64,000 nt of DNA from Taenia hydatigena. Lineage: Eukaryota; Platyhelminthes; Cestoda; Cyclophyllidea; Taeniidae. A program made the position numbers and the translations under genes. Under the pieces are notes generated by a model. It did not search any database. It saw nothing but the letters and a program-made list of their open reading frames with translations, and was not told where the DNA came from. Location: contig JADWOT020000001.1 of NCBI GenBank assembly GCA_036345935.2, forward strand, positions 10,099,801 through 10,163,800, written 5' to 3'. Position 1 is the stretch's first letter. Each line of letters opens with the position of its first letter. Positions 1 to 12,119 of the stretch are shown here, piece by piece.

Positions 1-1289
1 AGAATTTGACTCGCCTTATCACAATATTACAGTTGACTGAACAAAATCTCACAAATTTGTCGGCAGAATTGCTGGTTGCCTCTCCCACAACCAAATACTT
101 TCCCAACTCAGTGGTACCAACATTTGGTAGGTGACATCTGGTTTTATCTTTGTTTCCAAAAAAAGCTTGCCTTGACGCGGCAATGACGTGTTTCCATCCT
201 TTGTATAGACCATGTAGACCTCCTAGCAAAGCAGTGATTAGGTTGACTGCTTTTTGATTGCAAGTGGTGCATTTGCTTTGACGCAAATCTGACATTGTTA
301 AACCTGAACTATTCTCCCACAGATAGGTTGTTATACAATTCAGCAAGGCATAGAGGCAGCGAACCATGAAGCTGAAGAGCGTAGGAACTGACTACTCCGA
401 ATCGGCATTTCATGGACTGCAGCAATAAATGAGACCAGAACCCACTCATAGGGTACGGGCGTATTAAAAAACCACTGGCTTTATTTATGACACATTTGGA
501 AATAAGGAAAGTGTTAATAGTGGCATCAAAGGTAATGCAAACGGTGCATGTCTGACCAATTTCCCAACAAAGTGCAGTACTGTAATAAATGTTATCAGCA
601 AGAGAATTGTGTGTAACTCAAAAAGTTAAGTGGTCGTCATTGGCACAGGTTTACTATTTTGAGAATAATGACTCACTGCTCATGATCAAACAATACCTAA
701 TTTTGAGCTGGATGCTGCATGTAGTGCTAAAACTCCTCAAACATTTCTGACACAAAAGTAAAAGGGCATTTATGGATAAAACAGGGAAGACTTATGAATT
801 TGGCAGGATAAGTAAAAGGAAGTGATTTAGGCATAAGATTTTGGGGTAACACCAGACAAATGTCAAAAAAGCTGAAGTGATTCGTGATTTTGGGCAGTGG
901 CTAAGACAGTAAAAAAGAAAAGAGAAGCAACAGAGTATGCAGTTGGCAAGGAAAGTTGTGAGTTGAATGGTAATTAGTAAAGGGAAATGGACGTCAGCGA
1001 TAGCCTTGCGCACAAGTCCGTGGGTTTGGCACCCCATTGGGGATGTGCTGCCTGGGTCTGGGTTAGTACACACGCTGATAAGTGACAGAAGTGGAACGCT
1101 CAGGATCGCTGACTCACTTTGTTACGTTTCAATCAGCTGCACCTTACTTTAGTCTGCCCTGCTACCCTCTATTCTTCAACACTCCTCTTCTCATATTTGT
1201 GCTAGCTCGTACAGTCGAGTCTGTCCCATCATATTACATCTCTTCGCACCGGACTTGATTGCAAACCATTGCGCGTACATATTACCGTA
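1..1289. repeat. Outer left arm of the large palindrome
   Basis: This stretch reads as an inverted copy of 21806-23092. The first bases of the window pair with the reverse complement of bases near 23065-23092, so the arm is cut by the window edge and probably continues outside. The minus-strand open frame at 792-1073 has a diverged partner on the plus strand at 22079-22366. The last third overlaps a member of dispersed family R. I see no functional gene. Confidence 0.85.
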
Positions 1290-1550
1290 TTGAATAAGGT
1301 AATATTAACGGATGAGGCATTGACGTTGGTGGTGGAGACGGATGCTGTGTTCATGGAGCTGTCGGCGGCCGCATCAGGAAATAAATGAGTGCAAGCGCGT
1401 TGAAGCGTATTTGTGGAAGGTGGCCGTTCAGTTTGCATTCGTAAATGCATCGTCAATTGCACGAAGTCCTACAATGCGATTCGCAAAGTTGGTACACATC
1501 AATGTACGCAAATGGAAAAAGTTGCGGACACACATCACTTTAGCATAAAT
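960..1550 (+). repeat. Dispersed repeat family R, partial copy (R5)
   Basis: The segment aligns by eye with 60380-60970, 63650-64000 and 27180-27480. Shared landmarks are a block with GTGGGTTTGGCACCCC, a 'tttgtgcta' block and a 'gaataaggtaa' block followed by a GGT/GGTGG-rich run. Copies are diverged (roughly 70-85% by eye). No open frame is conserved between copies, so this is a non-coding or heavily decayed element. The mirror copy on the right arm stops at 21806, inside the element. Confidence 0.7.
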
Positions 1551-2179
1551 GTGCATTTTCTGATCCTATTTCTGCATGCATAGATTCCTAACTTATGTCA
1601 TGCCTCTAATTTGTAATTTAGGTACTTAGATTTGGATCTTCAAAACGTAATCAAGTTCCCTTAAGCTAGTTTGCGTTCGCGCATTTATGGCTGCAATTTA
1701 TTAATTATTGAAATCCTGCAATGTGTGCTTGGAGATTTGAAGCCTTACTGCAAACAAACTTTTCCATCTTGGTAATATCCGTCTTTGCGCATTCGCAAGT
1801 GGCACTAATTGAGCGATTACAGTGTTTTCGGCAGATACAACATCATAAAGCGGCCAGACAATTGGTTATTTTGCTTACAGCTACTGAGAAATCCATCGTT
1901 GCATTAATTGCATGGCCGAACTCAAATCACAATTAGGATTTGCTCTGTCACTTTCCATCAGATCCCATTTTATGTCTTTTTTTCTAGGCTACCGTAGCTG
2001 CCCCCTAACCTCCCTTCCATTTATCCACAGCTTCATTCCTCCCTTCAGCCACTTTCGCATGCACTCATTCATCCTAGTGTGTGCATGTCTATAAGTCCAA
2101 CCACATATTTTAATTACATTTTCTATCCTCCTCTGAATTCCTCTTCTTTCTAGCTTTTAGGCTCTCTTTCCTTTTCTCT
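1551..2179. other. Left junction segment without palindromic partner
   Basis: This AT-rich segment lies between the outer and inner left arms. It has no counterpart at the equivalent place on the right, where 6.5 kb of different sequence is found. I see no gene, tRNA or repeat in it. Confidence 0.5.
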
Positions 2180-5100
2180 CCACGTAGCTTTGCATGCTAC
2201 TAGATTTGGAGAGCAGCAGTGGTTACACTTTCGCGTGACATTGACGTAACGTTAATAGAATTGATTGAATTGGTTGGCTTAGCGACTGACCTGACATCCA
2301 CTCGAATAAAGTGGCACATAATGAGGTGAACATTGGAAAAGGCGTCAGAGCACAAACAGTTCTCATAAGTTTGACACAACACTGGTAATGCACTTCTCTA
2401 TGTTTGCTTTTCCATGCAGTGTGACGCATTGGCTTTCAGAAGTGCTCCTCACTTCCTCTCAAACAAACTTTTGGCAGGTCGTAGCCGCTTATAATTAATG
2501 TGACCAGATCTTCTTTCTTATGCTCTCGTGTTCCTCCCTTGACTTCCAATCACTGAGCTGGAGCAGGTCAGGCCTGTGGGAATTTGGGATTGGTACTGAT
2601 GCAATGTTAGCGGACGCCTTCGCATTTCGCTAGTTCCTTTTGCCAAAGAAAATGCATAACGCAAAGTGCTGGGGCGAAAAGCACAACTTAACTGGCATCA
2701 GAAAGAACCTCAATATGTTAGTTCATTGTACTCTCGGAGTCACTAGCTATGGCATCTTTATTTCTCCCTCCCTTCCTGACTTTCAGTGATAAAAAGACTC
2801 ATGACTTTAACGTTGCGTTAATCTGGTTTCGGATTTCAACCTATTTTTTATTAATTTACTATCCTCCATCTGACTAATGCGCATGCTCTTAGTCGCTTAA
2901 CGTTTCTAGAAGATCCATCTTTTACGATTTGGGTTCCTTTTGCAAGCGTTGCAGCCAAGTCCATCTCAGCTGGCCTCATCAATTTTTAAACGCTGTCTGA
3001 CCCGATTTCTATACGACCCGTAAGTTAGGGAAATGATAGAGGATTCAATAGATAGATATTTGAGTAACAGATAATTGATAAAGGGGTAGACAACGAGACA
3101 CGTAAGTCTTCAGATAGACCACTCTAGTTTTGGCGCTGCGACAGATAATGAAAAGTGTGTTTTAAAGTTGAAAGAACAACGTTTAGAACTTTTTTCTTAC
3201 AAGATTAGTGGTCTAAGGTAGCACTTGATGAGACACTAATTTGTGCAATTTGTCAAAGTCTAATGATAATGATCTTTATTTATATGCCTTCCTCAAGTAA
3301 TCAGCGTGCTGTAAACAAAGGGATTTGGTGCTAAAATCGTTCCATATGATAGGATCACTACTGCTATAGCATGACCGAAATCCCTCTGATGTGTGAGCAT
3401 CACGCCACTTTGCCTCACCTTGAGTCAAAGTTGCAGTTTTCCTTCAGGAAATGCGATTGAAAAAAGATTTTGCGATAATACATCACATGATGTCAATTTT
3501 TAAAAGGAGAAACGAAGAATCACCTTCTAAACTGTTCCACGAATTGTTAAGCAACATGTAACACAGAATCACTACTAAACGTACTGTGAATTTCTAAAAG
3601 TAATTAAGCTCTGGTGGATAATTCTCCTGTGAAAGCGACAATCATGAACGCATTTATACCTGCCCATTTGTTACTCTTGCCATCTGAGTGTATCTCACTG
3701 CCAATTAGTGAGTCAAGAATCCACGCACCACACGAAGGAGCCTAGCAACCAAACTTCAACACTTCTGGCTTCACTCCCAATCAGCTCACATTAGGCGAAG
3801 GGAACGTCTAATTGGTCGATGCATCCTCTTTCCATCCTCCAACATTGTTGACGATGAGGACATCTGCTCCTAAATTCAATAGGTCGGCTTAGCTATCATG
3901 TTTTCCACAGTGCCGTAGATAAGAAGACAGGCGCTCATTCTCGGCTTGCAAGGCAGAGTAACAGACAAGGAGCTACTAACCGTCATGGCTGTCGTAATAG
4001 TCGCTGGGAGGCCATTCCCGCCGTAACTCTTTAAGCTGGAAATTAGGGAAAAACAGACTTTTGTGATCCTATGCCAGTTTTTAATAACTTTGATCAACTC
4101 CCTGAAGGTAAATTGGCGCCGAGGCTGCTTTGACTTCTCTAGTTTTGTGCTGAAGACCACGAAGGCGGTAGTGGTTAATGTCAATGGCTGAGATGAGAGG
4201 CTTTACGTATCCCGAGAACTCTGCCAAAAGGTAGACCACAATGACCTTACTAGATCCTTGTGCAGTTTCATCAGGACGCAGAGCATACAACAGAGAAAAT
4301 GCAAATTAACGAAACTCGAACATTTGCATATGTTAGTGAAAATCTTTAGGCCCCATGTTGGTTATCAATAGGGGCACTCTTATGATAAGCAGTAGTTATC
4401 ACCATCAACTCATTAAGTAATGCAATGCATGGCTTTAAAAGGAACCCGTTTTATCGTCTCGTACCGAGCTGTCAGTGACCTATTTCATTTTAAATAAGTA
4501 CTAAATGTACCTAACATTGGTCACTTGTCATTTGGTATGGCACACCTTAGGCTTCCTAATAAATGAGAAGGAAATTTGGCATTTAAACTGTAGGAGAGGT
4601 TGTTTTTTTGGAAGAACCACCATTTCCTTTAGAAATTGGCCTTAAAACTGGAGGATCAAACGACGCTATGGCTCGTAGAGTCCCTCGACTGAGGGCTTAA
4701 ATTCATTCCGTAGCACCCAGTTGTTGATGCCCAAGATGATATGTGGAATGATACAGCAGTTTCACCATATGCAAATAGTCAGTCCCCAACATCCGAAATG
4801 CATTATGTATCAGATGCGATCACTTGACTTGAAGTTGACTCGTTTGGTTCTTAAAGGGCCGACATTGTGACGGAAGAAAGGTAGGCTTTTACACACTGCA
4901 GCAGTAGCAGTGGCTAATGGGGTGCCAGAAGGACCATCTTTACCTACACCAATGTCGCTCTTTAGATGAGCTAGCGTTGCAGGTGAGTGAGAGAATCACT
5001 ACGCTGTGAAAGGTTTAATGTTAGAGGATGGGAGAAAGACGGACTTTATCATTCAACGGAAGCGATGACGAAAAAATGCAATCCAAATTTACAGCAGATT

Positions 5101-5332
5101 AAATAAAAATGAGGTGTACTAGTAAGTGGCCAGCAAACAGCGAATGAGCAGACTGAAACAGCTAAAATGGTCGCTGCAGGAGCGTCACGCATATGAGGTG
5201 AAACGCTGACAATAGTCGGTCTCAGTATGCATTTCTCTAACATGAAATTCCTCACTTTCAAAACATTTGTTGTGGTCGTGTTAATTTCCACACTTAAAAC
5301 TTAGCTATCGTAATGCTTTATGTGGCCATATT

Positions 5333-5719
5333 TTAATTCCATTGATTACAGTTGAGCCTCTTCAGGTTGTGTGGATCCTGAGAGAGTGGTATTGCTAGCA
5401 TAGTTAGCAGGCCATTTTGTGACAATCCATCGCCCAGCGCTGTTACAATTTCATCCATTATGCCACCCTGTGGCAACATATCATTTTGAGCGGTTAGAGT
5501 GATAGTCACATGGAGAGCCACCAGGCGGGTCATGTGGGAGTCAATTTTCCTTCCAAGTATCATTAGCAGCGCTGTAGCTTTGCGTGCCATGGTGTTTAGC
5601 TTCAGAGCCGCCACCTTCGACCTCCTACCTATCGGGATGATGTTAGGAATTATCTTGACAATGCCCGAGTCTGCGATCTGCATAATTTCCCCTACTGAAT
5701 TATCTATGTCACTCTTCAT
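5333..5719 (-). pseudogene. 128-codon decayed frame, weakly importin-13/transportin-3-like (left arm copy)
   Basis: This is an open frame of 128 codons kept open in both palindrome arms. Its second half has alternating leucine/isoleucine helices, with landmarks TRLVALHVTITL, MDEIVTALGDGLSQ and LLTMLAI followed by a basic/asparagine tail. This order is reminiscent of the N-terminal HEAT region of importin-13/transportin-3 nuclear import receptors (a VTQLALAIADLAL-type helix, then a LLEILTVLPEE-type helix). The match is from memory and weak. A whole receptor would be about 900-1000 residues, so at most one exon is present. The two arm copies differ at about 16 of 128 residues, many non-conservative, which suggests relaxed constraint. 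It could equally be a chance open frame duplicated with the arm. Confidence 0.25.
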
Positions 5720-6095
5720 AGTTGGGACCGTGGGATGATCAATGCAAACACACTAGGTTATGGGAATGAAGACATCGATCACCACAAGAGTGGGGCCCAT
5801 TGATGAGGCACCTCTGACCGCCGCTCCCACACCGGAGGTTATTCTGGCCGATAACGGCACAACAGCAAAAGCAGCAATGTGAACGCTCCTGTTGCAACAA
5901 TGAAATAGGAGTAGCTCAACCGTGTTTATGGGTGGTAGTAGCTCACACCCACACGTCAGTGGAAATGGATATAGTTGCTGAATGAACGGCAGTTCCAACA
6001 CGTGAGGCTAGTTTGCACTCTGAACGCAGCACTCAATGTGCAGAACGACCTTGCTAGGGTGTGTCCACAGCTGTTGCTTTTGTGTAACTAATCAC

Positions 6096-6326
6096 TTAAC
6101 TGGTGAATGACTTTCCCATTCCAAAGTTGAGTTGGGTGTTGTGGTCCTTGTCCACGTGCCTCATCCTTGAAAGCATGTCAAATGACCTTGTTGTGACCAT
6201 GCGTTCAGGGTTTCTGAGCTTTGCCTTTTTTGTTAATCTACAGATGCGCACACAAAATGTGTATGTTCTTTCTAAGGAGATGAGCAAACAGGTCAAATCA
6301 TTATCCCAACTCCTCGCCTTTCCCAC
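6096..6326 (-). other. 76-codon frame identical in both arms (left copy)
   Basis: The encoded 76 residues are identical to those of the plus-strand frame at 11126-11356. The 83-codon frame on the opposite strand (6103-6354) is also identical to its partner. It has no recognisable domain and is basic, rich in Arg, Lys and Thr. Identity on both strands means the DNA itself is unchanged here, so the frame gives no evidence of protein-level selection. It could be an exon, but no splice pattern supports that. Confidence 0.2.
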
Positions 6327-7734
6327 CTGGCATGGCGAATTCGAAGGACGCTGATTGTCCCTGATGAAGCGGTGCGTAAATCGCTAGTATTAACTGTCAC
6401 AAAGCCAGTTTTGTCTGTTTTGTTCTCTTCCTTCTTCCCATTTGTCTAACTGTCTCTATCTGCCCATAACTCCTGCTGCTTCTTATTTTTCGTAACATTT
6501 GAGCATAGCACCTGTGATCTCTAATGTACGTGCCCGCGTGAGTGATCTTGGTTAAGGTTTGTTGACCCGTTTCCATCTCTTCGCGATCCCCAGGTGTTAT
6601 CGCCTCTGCACGTGTTGCGACTTCCTTCCCTTGATGCTAGCACTTTGTGGTGCACCAGCAAAGTCACTTTTCTCCTGTGAGCAACTTGGGTTTTGCCTAA
6701 TCTAACTGTTGACTACAAAGTAAGCTAGAGTTAAATAAATGCGTGTTATCGCGTGGTTCATTTTTCACTTTGCGGAAGGACGGTAATTGAACATTGGGCT
6801 CCATATTCCTCCGACAACCTCACTTCCCTCGGTAGTTATAGGGAAGTTTGTTTTCCAGTTCAGTGGATAACGCCGGGATCGGGGAAGGGAGATAAGAGAG
6901 ACGGGGTACACCAGGTGCCTTTCCCTTCCATTAGGAGTAGTGGGGCAGATTATGTAGTTATGACTTAATTATGCCAAAACAAAGAGCAGACATGGCTTTG
7001 GGTTGTAAGGAATATTCTAACGTTTTTTGTTATTGATCTGTTTTTTAGTAACTGATGTTTTAAAATGCCTATCGTATTGGACCTCCCTGACTTCAAGTTT
7101 GACCACTTGACTAATGAATTCAAAAACGAAACATAAAACTGACCCAGGAATAAGAAATGTTTGAAGTGAAAATCATGCAACCATCTCTCCGATGTAATGC
7201 AGAGCCATGCGACTTCTCAGTAGATGAAGAGGACTTAAAACTCGAATGCAATGTGCATGTACTCGGCGAACAGTTGCGATTGGTACTACTGGTACGACGC
7301 AGAGTTCAGCTACCCGACAAAGGCAAAATATCCTAATGTCTTTATAGTAAAGCCCGAGAGGCAAACGAGCAGCCAAGGTTATTGCAATAACGTTAAGAAC
7401 AAGAAACATAGCATTTTAGTCTGGAACGAAATACACCCCGCAGCAATGCATATTTAATGGGAAGCATCTAAGGGATAACCGCAACTGCAGATTAATTAAC
7501 ATTAGTTTCATCATAGTGATTCAGTCAATATTGGTAAAGCAGTTTAGCACAGACTAAGTTCTAAAGTTGCTTGCATCTTTAACAGCTCCATATCAAGCGT
7601 AAAAAATGAACCAATATTTCTGTCTTTTTCGAAATCACTTAGCTTAGGGTTTTGGCGAAGAATTTCGTAACACTCCAACGGCAATGCAGGAAATTTCGTC
7701 TGTTATGGGAGGTGATTGGAGGATTCTCACTTAA

Positions 7735-7812
7735 TTTCAATGACGAGCCTGCTGTTGAAATATCGTCTAACAGGAGAATATTCACTACCACTTGGGCGCT
7801 ACAGAAAAAAAT
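7735..7812 (-). repeat. Small inverted repeat V, copy 1 (spacer)
   Basis: Read on the minus strand this encodes LLLDDISTAGSSLKLS within the frame 7639-7830. The plus-strand copy at 8090-8176 encodes VILDDILTAGPSLKIN. Nucleotide similarity is clear (shared 'gacgatatttcaacagcag'-like block, with a few substitutions). It may be an exon duplicated in inverted orientation or a fragment of a dispersed repeat; I do not recognise the protein motif. Confidence 0.55.
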
Positions 7813-8089
7813 AATGTGAGGTTTTCGCAAAGGGACGGCGGAGGACGGCGCCTCCAGGACAACTTGATAATTTCTCTGTGGTCACTTTCGTCATGAGTGC
7901 TGACTTATATACTGCTGAAATCTGAAATCCAATTATCACGAAAGGCAATTCCTTACCTACTGGGGTGGTTTAAAGCCATCTTGTGGAATGATTGCAAGAT
8001 GTTTAAGTTTGGCATTTACCATCGGTTCACGGGGATACGAATACATCGGTAAGCACCATGGTGTTGACGTAAACTTATTCTGTCAGCAT

Positions 8090-8176
8090 GTGTTCTGTAA
8101 TTTCCAAGTGTCAGTGCGTATTGTCATTTTAGATGATATTTTGACAGCAGGCCCGTCACTGAAAATAAATGGATAA
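8090..8176 (+). repeat. Small inverted repeat V, copy 2 (spacer)
   Basis: This is the partner of the minus-strand copy at 7735-7812, about 280 bp away. The pair could fold as a hairpin within the palindrome spacer. Confidence 0.55.
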
Positions 8177-11125
8177 GCACGTACGAACTGCTACTGCTAC
8201 TGTCTATTTATCTGACTCATGAATGAAATGGCAGATAGACAACTGTGACAGATTCACACACTTGGCTTATCGTTATTGCAGTGATTAATTAAAGATGCTG
8301 TCTCGATAGCATCAATAGATAAGAACCCATCTTCTCGATTCCTGACTTCAAATGCTTAGCACAGAGGGGTTAAGTAAACGAGTTCTACAAATCACACGAT
8401 AGTAATGGCGGAGGAGGTAAGGTGTAGACTAGTGCAGTCGTGAGACTCTTGGATTAGATACGGGAGGGGTGGCTACTGTCTTCTTTAAGACCTCACGAGG
8501 CACCACCTTGCGAGATGGGATAAGCATTGCAAGACGCTACCGATCAAGTTTGTGCGTCTTCTTTCCATCATCCCTATCCCCTTCCGCCTTCTCCATTGTA
8601 TACAACTTCTTGATGACCGTCAACTAGCTACTCTGCCCCGCCCTGCTCTTCATAGTGCTTCTCTGTGCATAGAATGTGATTTCTACATGCATATTCATAT
8701 ACATGGGTGTCTTACTACCTAACGATAGATGCAAAGGTAAATAAACCAAGTCTCCAACAAATGTTGAAGGAAAAAGATCACGCCAAAATTACTGAAAAAC
8801 AGTTACTTTCAAGCAGGTTGAACCACACCCTTGAATTCCCTTTAGACGGAAGGAGGCCTATTACTTTAGTAGAATGTGCATGTTCTCTGTACAAAAAGAG
8901 GGATGAGGTTACTGGCCAGCCCACCGAAATCAGTCTTTAAACAACCAACAAATGCGTTATATAGCTCCTCTCTGCAGACGGTTTCGTAGGCTGAAAGTGT
9001 GACCACAGGGCAGGATTTTGGGATCACCGTCATTATTTCCGACGCAATTGAAAAGACCAAACAAGTCCACTGCTATCTTTCACAAAATAATGCCGCTACT
9101 TACCGCTCCTGGTTTGGTCACTTTCTTGTCCTCTAACGCATTCTGGTATAGCTCCAGAGTTTAGCACAACATTTTACAATGCATTACACAGTGGTGTTAT
9201 ACATGCCTCGCTCCCTCCTTCTCTTAATCTCTCATCAACAGCAACAGCCACTACGATGTCAGGTGCTTTCCACTATCCTTTTTTAATAGCCTTTTCCAAC
9301 TGCGGTATGTGCTTGTCTTGTGCACACTGTTTCATGCATTGGCTGCTGAATCATCTACAAGTTACTTTGAAGCATTGGAATGGACCTCTTTCTCCATTGT
9401 CATGGCTTGCTGTCAATTCATTTGAATAACCTGAAAATACGTCTACCCAGCTTTTGGTTAATCTTGACAGAGTTATCCATGAAAATCTATGAATTGCGGA
9501 ATTCACAGAAGCAACTTTGACGACTACTTGCTAGGTAGCTGAGGTGGGTTTCTCCAAAATGCCCTTAGGACGCATTCAAACCATGTAAAATAAATGTCTT
9601 TACAATTCTGGGGGTTTGAAATCCCTCTAGTCATGTAGATGGGCAAAAGATTATTGGTGAAAGGAAGGGATGCAGGTGCTGCGTTGACTCTTCATGTTTA
9701 GACGCCAAAATAATCTACAGGTTATTTGTCTTAGAAGAAAACCAACTATTTCTGACAAATTCTTATAATTTCGAAATTTTGATTACAATGCTATTTTAAA
9801 CACTTGCGTCAATACAAAAGCCAGGTATATGCTGCAAAACTTATTTAACAAGGGCAACTGCACTTTTAGCTTTTTGCAAGCAACTTTAGAACTTAGTCTG
9901 TGCTAAACTGCTTTACCAATATTGACTGAATCACTATGATGAAACTAATGTTAATTAATCTGCAGTTGCGGTTATCCCTTAGATGCTTCCCATTAAATAT
10001 GCATTGCTGCGGGGTGTATTTCGTTCCAGACTAAAATGCTATGTTTCTTGTTCTTCACGTTATTGTAATAACCTTGGTTGCTCGCTTGCCTCTTGGGCTT
10101 GACTATAAAGACTTATTAGGATATTTTGCCTTTGTCGGGTAGCTGAACTCTGGGCCGTACCAGTAGTATCAATCGCAACTGTTCGCCGAGTACATGCACA
10201 ATGCATTCGAGTTTTAAGTCCTCTTCGTCTTCAGAGAAGTCTCATGGCTCTGCATTACATCGGAGAGATGGTTGCATGATTTTCACTTCGAACATTTCTT
10301 ATTCCTGGGTCAGTTTTATGTTTCGTTTTTGAATTCATTAGTCAAGTGGTCAAACTTGAAGTCAGGGAGGTCCAATACGATAGGCATTTTAAAACATCAG
10401 TTATTAAAAAACAGACCAATAACAAAAAACGTTAGAATATTCCTTACAACCCAAAGCCATGTCTGCTCTTTATTTTGGCATAAGTAAGTCATAACTACAT
10501 AATCTGCCCCACTACTCCTAATGGAAGGGAAAGGCACCTGGTGTACCCCGTCTCTCTTATCTCCCTTCCCCGATCCCGGCGTTATCCACTGAACTGGAAA
10601 ACAAACTTCCCTATGACTACCGAGGGAAGTGAGGTTGTCGGAGGAATATGGAGCCCAATGTTCAATTACTGTCCTTCCGCGGAGTGAAAAATGAACCACG
10701 CGATAACACGCATTTATTTAACTCTAGCTTACTTTGTAGTCAACAGTTAGATTAGGCAAAACCCAAGTTGCTCACAGGAGAAAAGTGACTTTGCTGGTGC
10801 ACCACAAAGTGCTAGCATCAAGGGAAGGAAGTCGCAACACGTGCAGAGGCGATAACACCTGGGGATCGCGAAGAGATGGAAACGAGTCAACAAACCTTAA
10901 CCAAGATCACTCACGCGGGCACGTACATTAGAGATCACAGGTGCTATGCTCAAATGTTACGAAAAATAAGAAGCAGCAGGAGTTATGGGCAGATAGAGAC
11001 AGTTAGACAAATGGGAAGAAGGAAGAGAACAAAACAGACAAAACTGGCTTTGTGACAGTTAATACTAGCGATTTACGCACCGCTTCATCAGGGACAATCA
11101 GCGTCCTTCGAATTCGCCATGCCAG

Positions 11126-11356
11126 GTGGGAAAGGCGAGGAGTTGGGATAATGATTTGACCTGTTTGCTCATCTCCTTAGAAAGAACATACACATTTTGT
11201 GTGCGCATCTGTAGATTAACAAAAAAGGCAAAGCTCAGAAACCCTGAACGCATGGTCACAACAAGGTCATTTGACATGCTTTCAAGGATGAGGCACGTGG
11301 ACAAGGACCACAACACCCAACTCAACTTTGGAATGGGAAAGTCATTCACCAGTTAA
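11126..11356 (+). other. 76-codon frame identical in both arms (right copy)
   Basis: This is the mirror copy of 6096-6326 minus, with an identical translation and no recognised domain. Confidence 0.2.
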
Positions 11357-11732
11357 GTGATTAGTTACACAAAAGCAACAGCTGTGGACACACCCTAGCA
11401 AGGTCGTTCTGCACATTGAGTGCTGCGTTCAGAGTGCAAACTAGCCTCACGTGTTGGAACTGCCGTTCATTCAGCAACTATATCCATTTCCACTGACGTG
11501 TGGGTGTGAGCTACTACCACCCATAAACACGGTTGAGCTACTCCTATTTCATTGTTGCAACAGGAGCGTTCACATTGCTGCTTTTGCTGTTGTGCCGTTA
11601 TCGGCCAGAATAACCTCCGTTGAGGGAGCGGCGATCTGAGCTGCCTCATCAATGGGCCCCACTCTTATGGTGATCGGTGTCTTTATTCCCATAGCCTAGT
11701 GTGTTTGCATTGATCATCCCACGGTCCCAACT

Positions 11733-12119
11733 ATGAAGAGTGACATAGATAATTCAGTAGGGGAAATTATGCAGATCGCAGACTCGGGCATTGTCAAGAT
11801 AATTCCTAACATCATCCCGATAGGTAGGAGGTCGAAGGTAACGGCTCTGAAGCTAAACACCATGGCACGCAAAGTTACAGCGCTGCTGATGGGACTTAGA
11901 AGGAAAATTGACTCCAACATGACCCGCCTGGTGGCTCTCCATGTGACTATCACTCTAACCACTCAAAGTGATTTGTTGCCACAGGGTGGTATAATGGATG
12001 AAATTGTAACAGCGCTGGGCGATGGATTGTCACAAGATTGCCTGCTAACTATGCTAGCGATGCTACTCTCTCAGGATCCAGACAACCTGGAGAGGCTCAA
12101 GTGTAATCAACACAACTAA
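11733..12119 (+). pseudogene. 128-codon decayed frame, weakly importin-13/transportin-3-like (right arm copy)
   Basis: This is the mirror copy of 5333-5719 minus, of the same length and start. It keeps MDEIVTALGDGLSQ and TRLVALHVTITL, and differs from the left copy at about 16 residues such as A/T, A/V, G/R, H/N, P/L and W/H. The preceding plus-strand frame at 11451-11639 matches the minus-strand frame 5753-6001 but is cut short by a change near 11625. The region therefore looks like duplicated, decaying exon-like sequence rather than a working gene. The family assignment is tentative, as for the left copy. Confidence 0.25.

Larger units (their letters stand above)
2180..7574. repeat. Inner left arm of the large palindrome
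   Basis: The arm is an inverted copy of 9876-15257, about 5.4 kb. Matching frames include 2223-2429 minus with 15008-15214 plus, 5333-5719 minus with 11733-12119 plus, 6103-6354 plus with 11098-11349 minus, and 6965-7180 minus with 10272-10487 plus. The arms carry substitutions and small indels. They look nearly identical around 6.1-6.4 kb and more diverged at the outer end. I find no intact gene; contents are decayed open frames listed separately. Confidence 0.92.
7575..9875. other. Spacer at the centre of the palindrome
   Basis: About 2.3 kb of single-copy sequence separates the inner arms. It contains a smaller inverted pair (7735-7812 and 8090-8176). A 77-codon plus-strand frame at 8707-8940 has no family I recognise. 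The rest holds no gene I can support. Confidence 0.6.
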
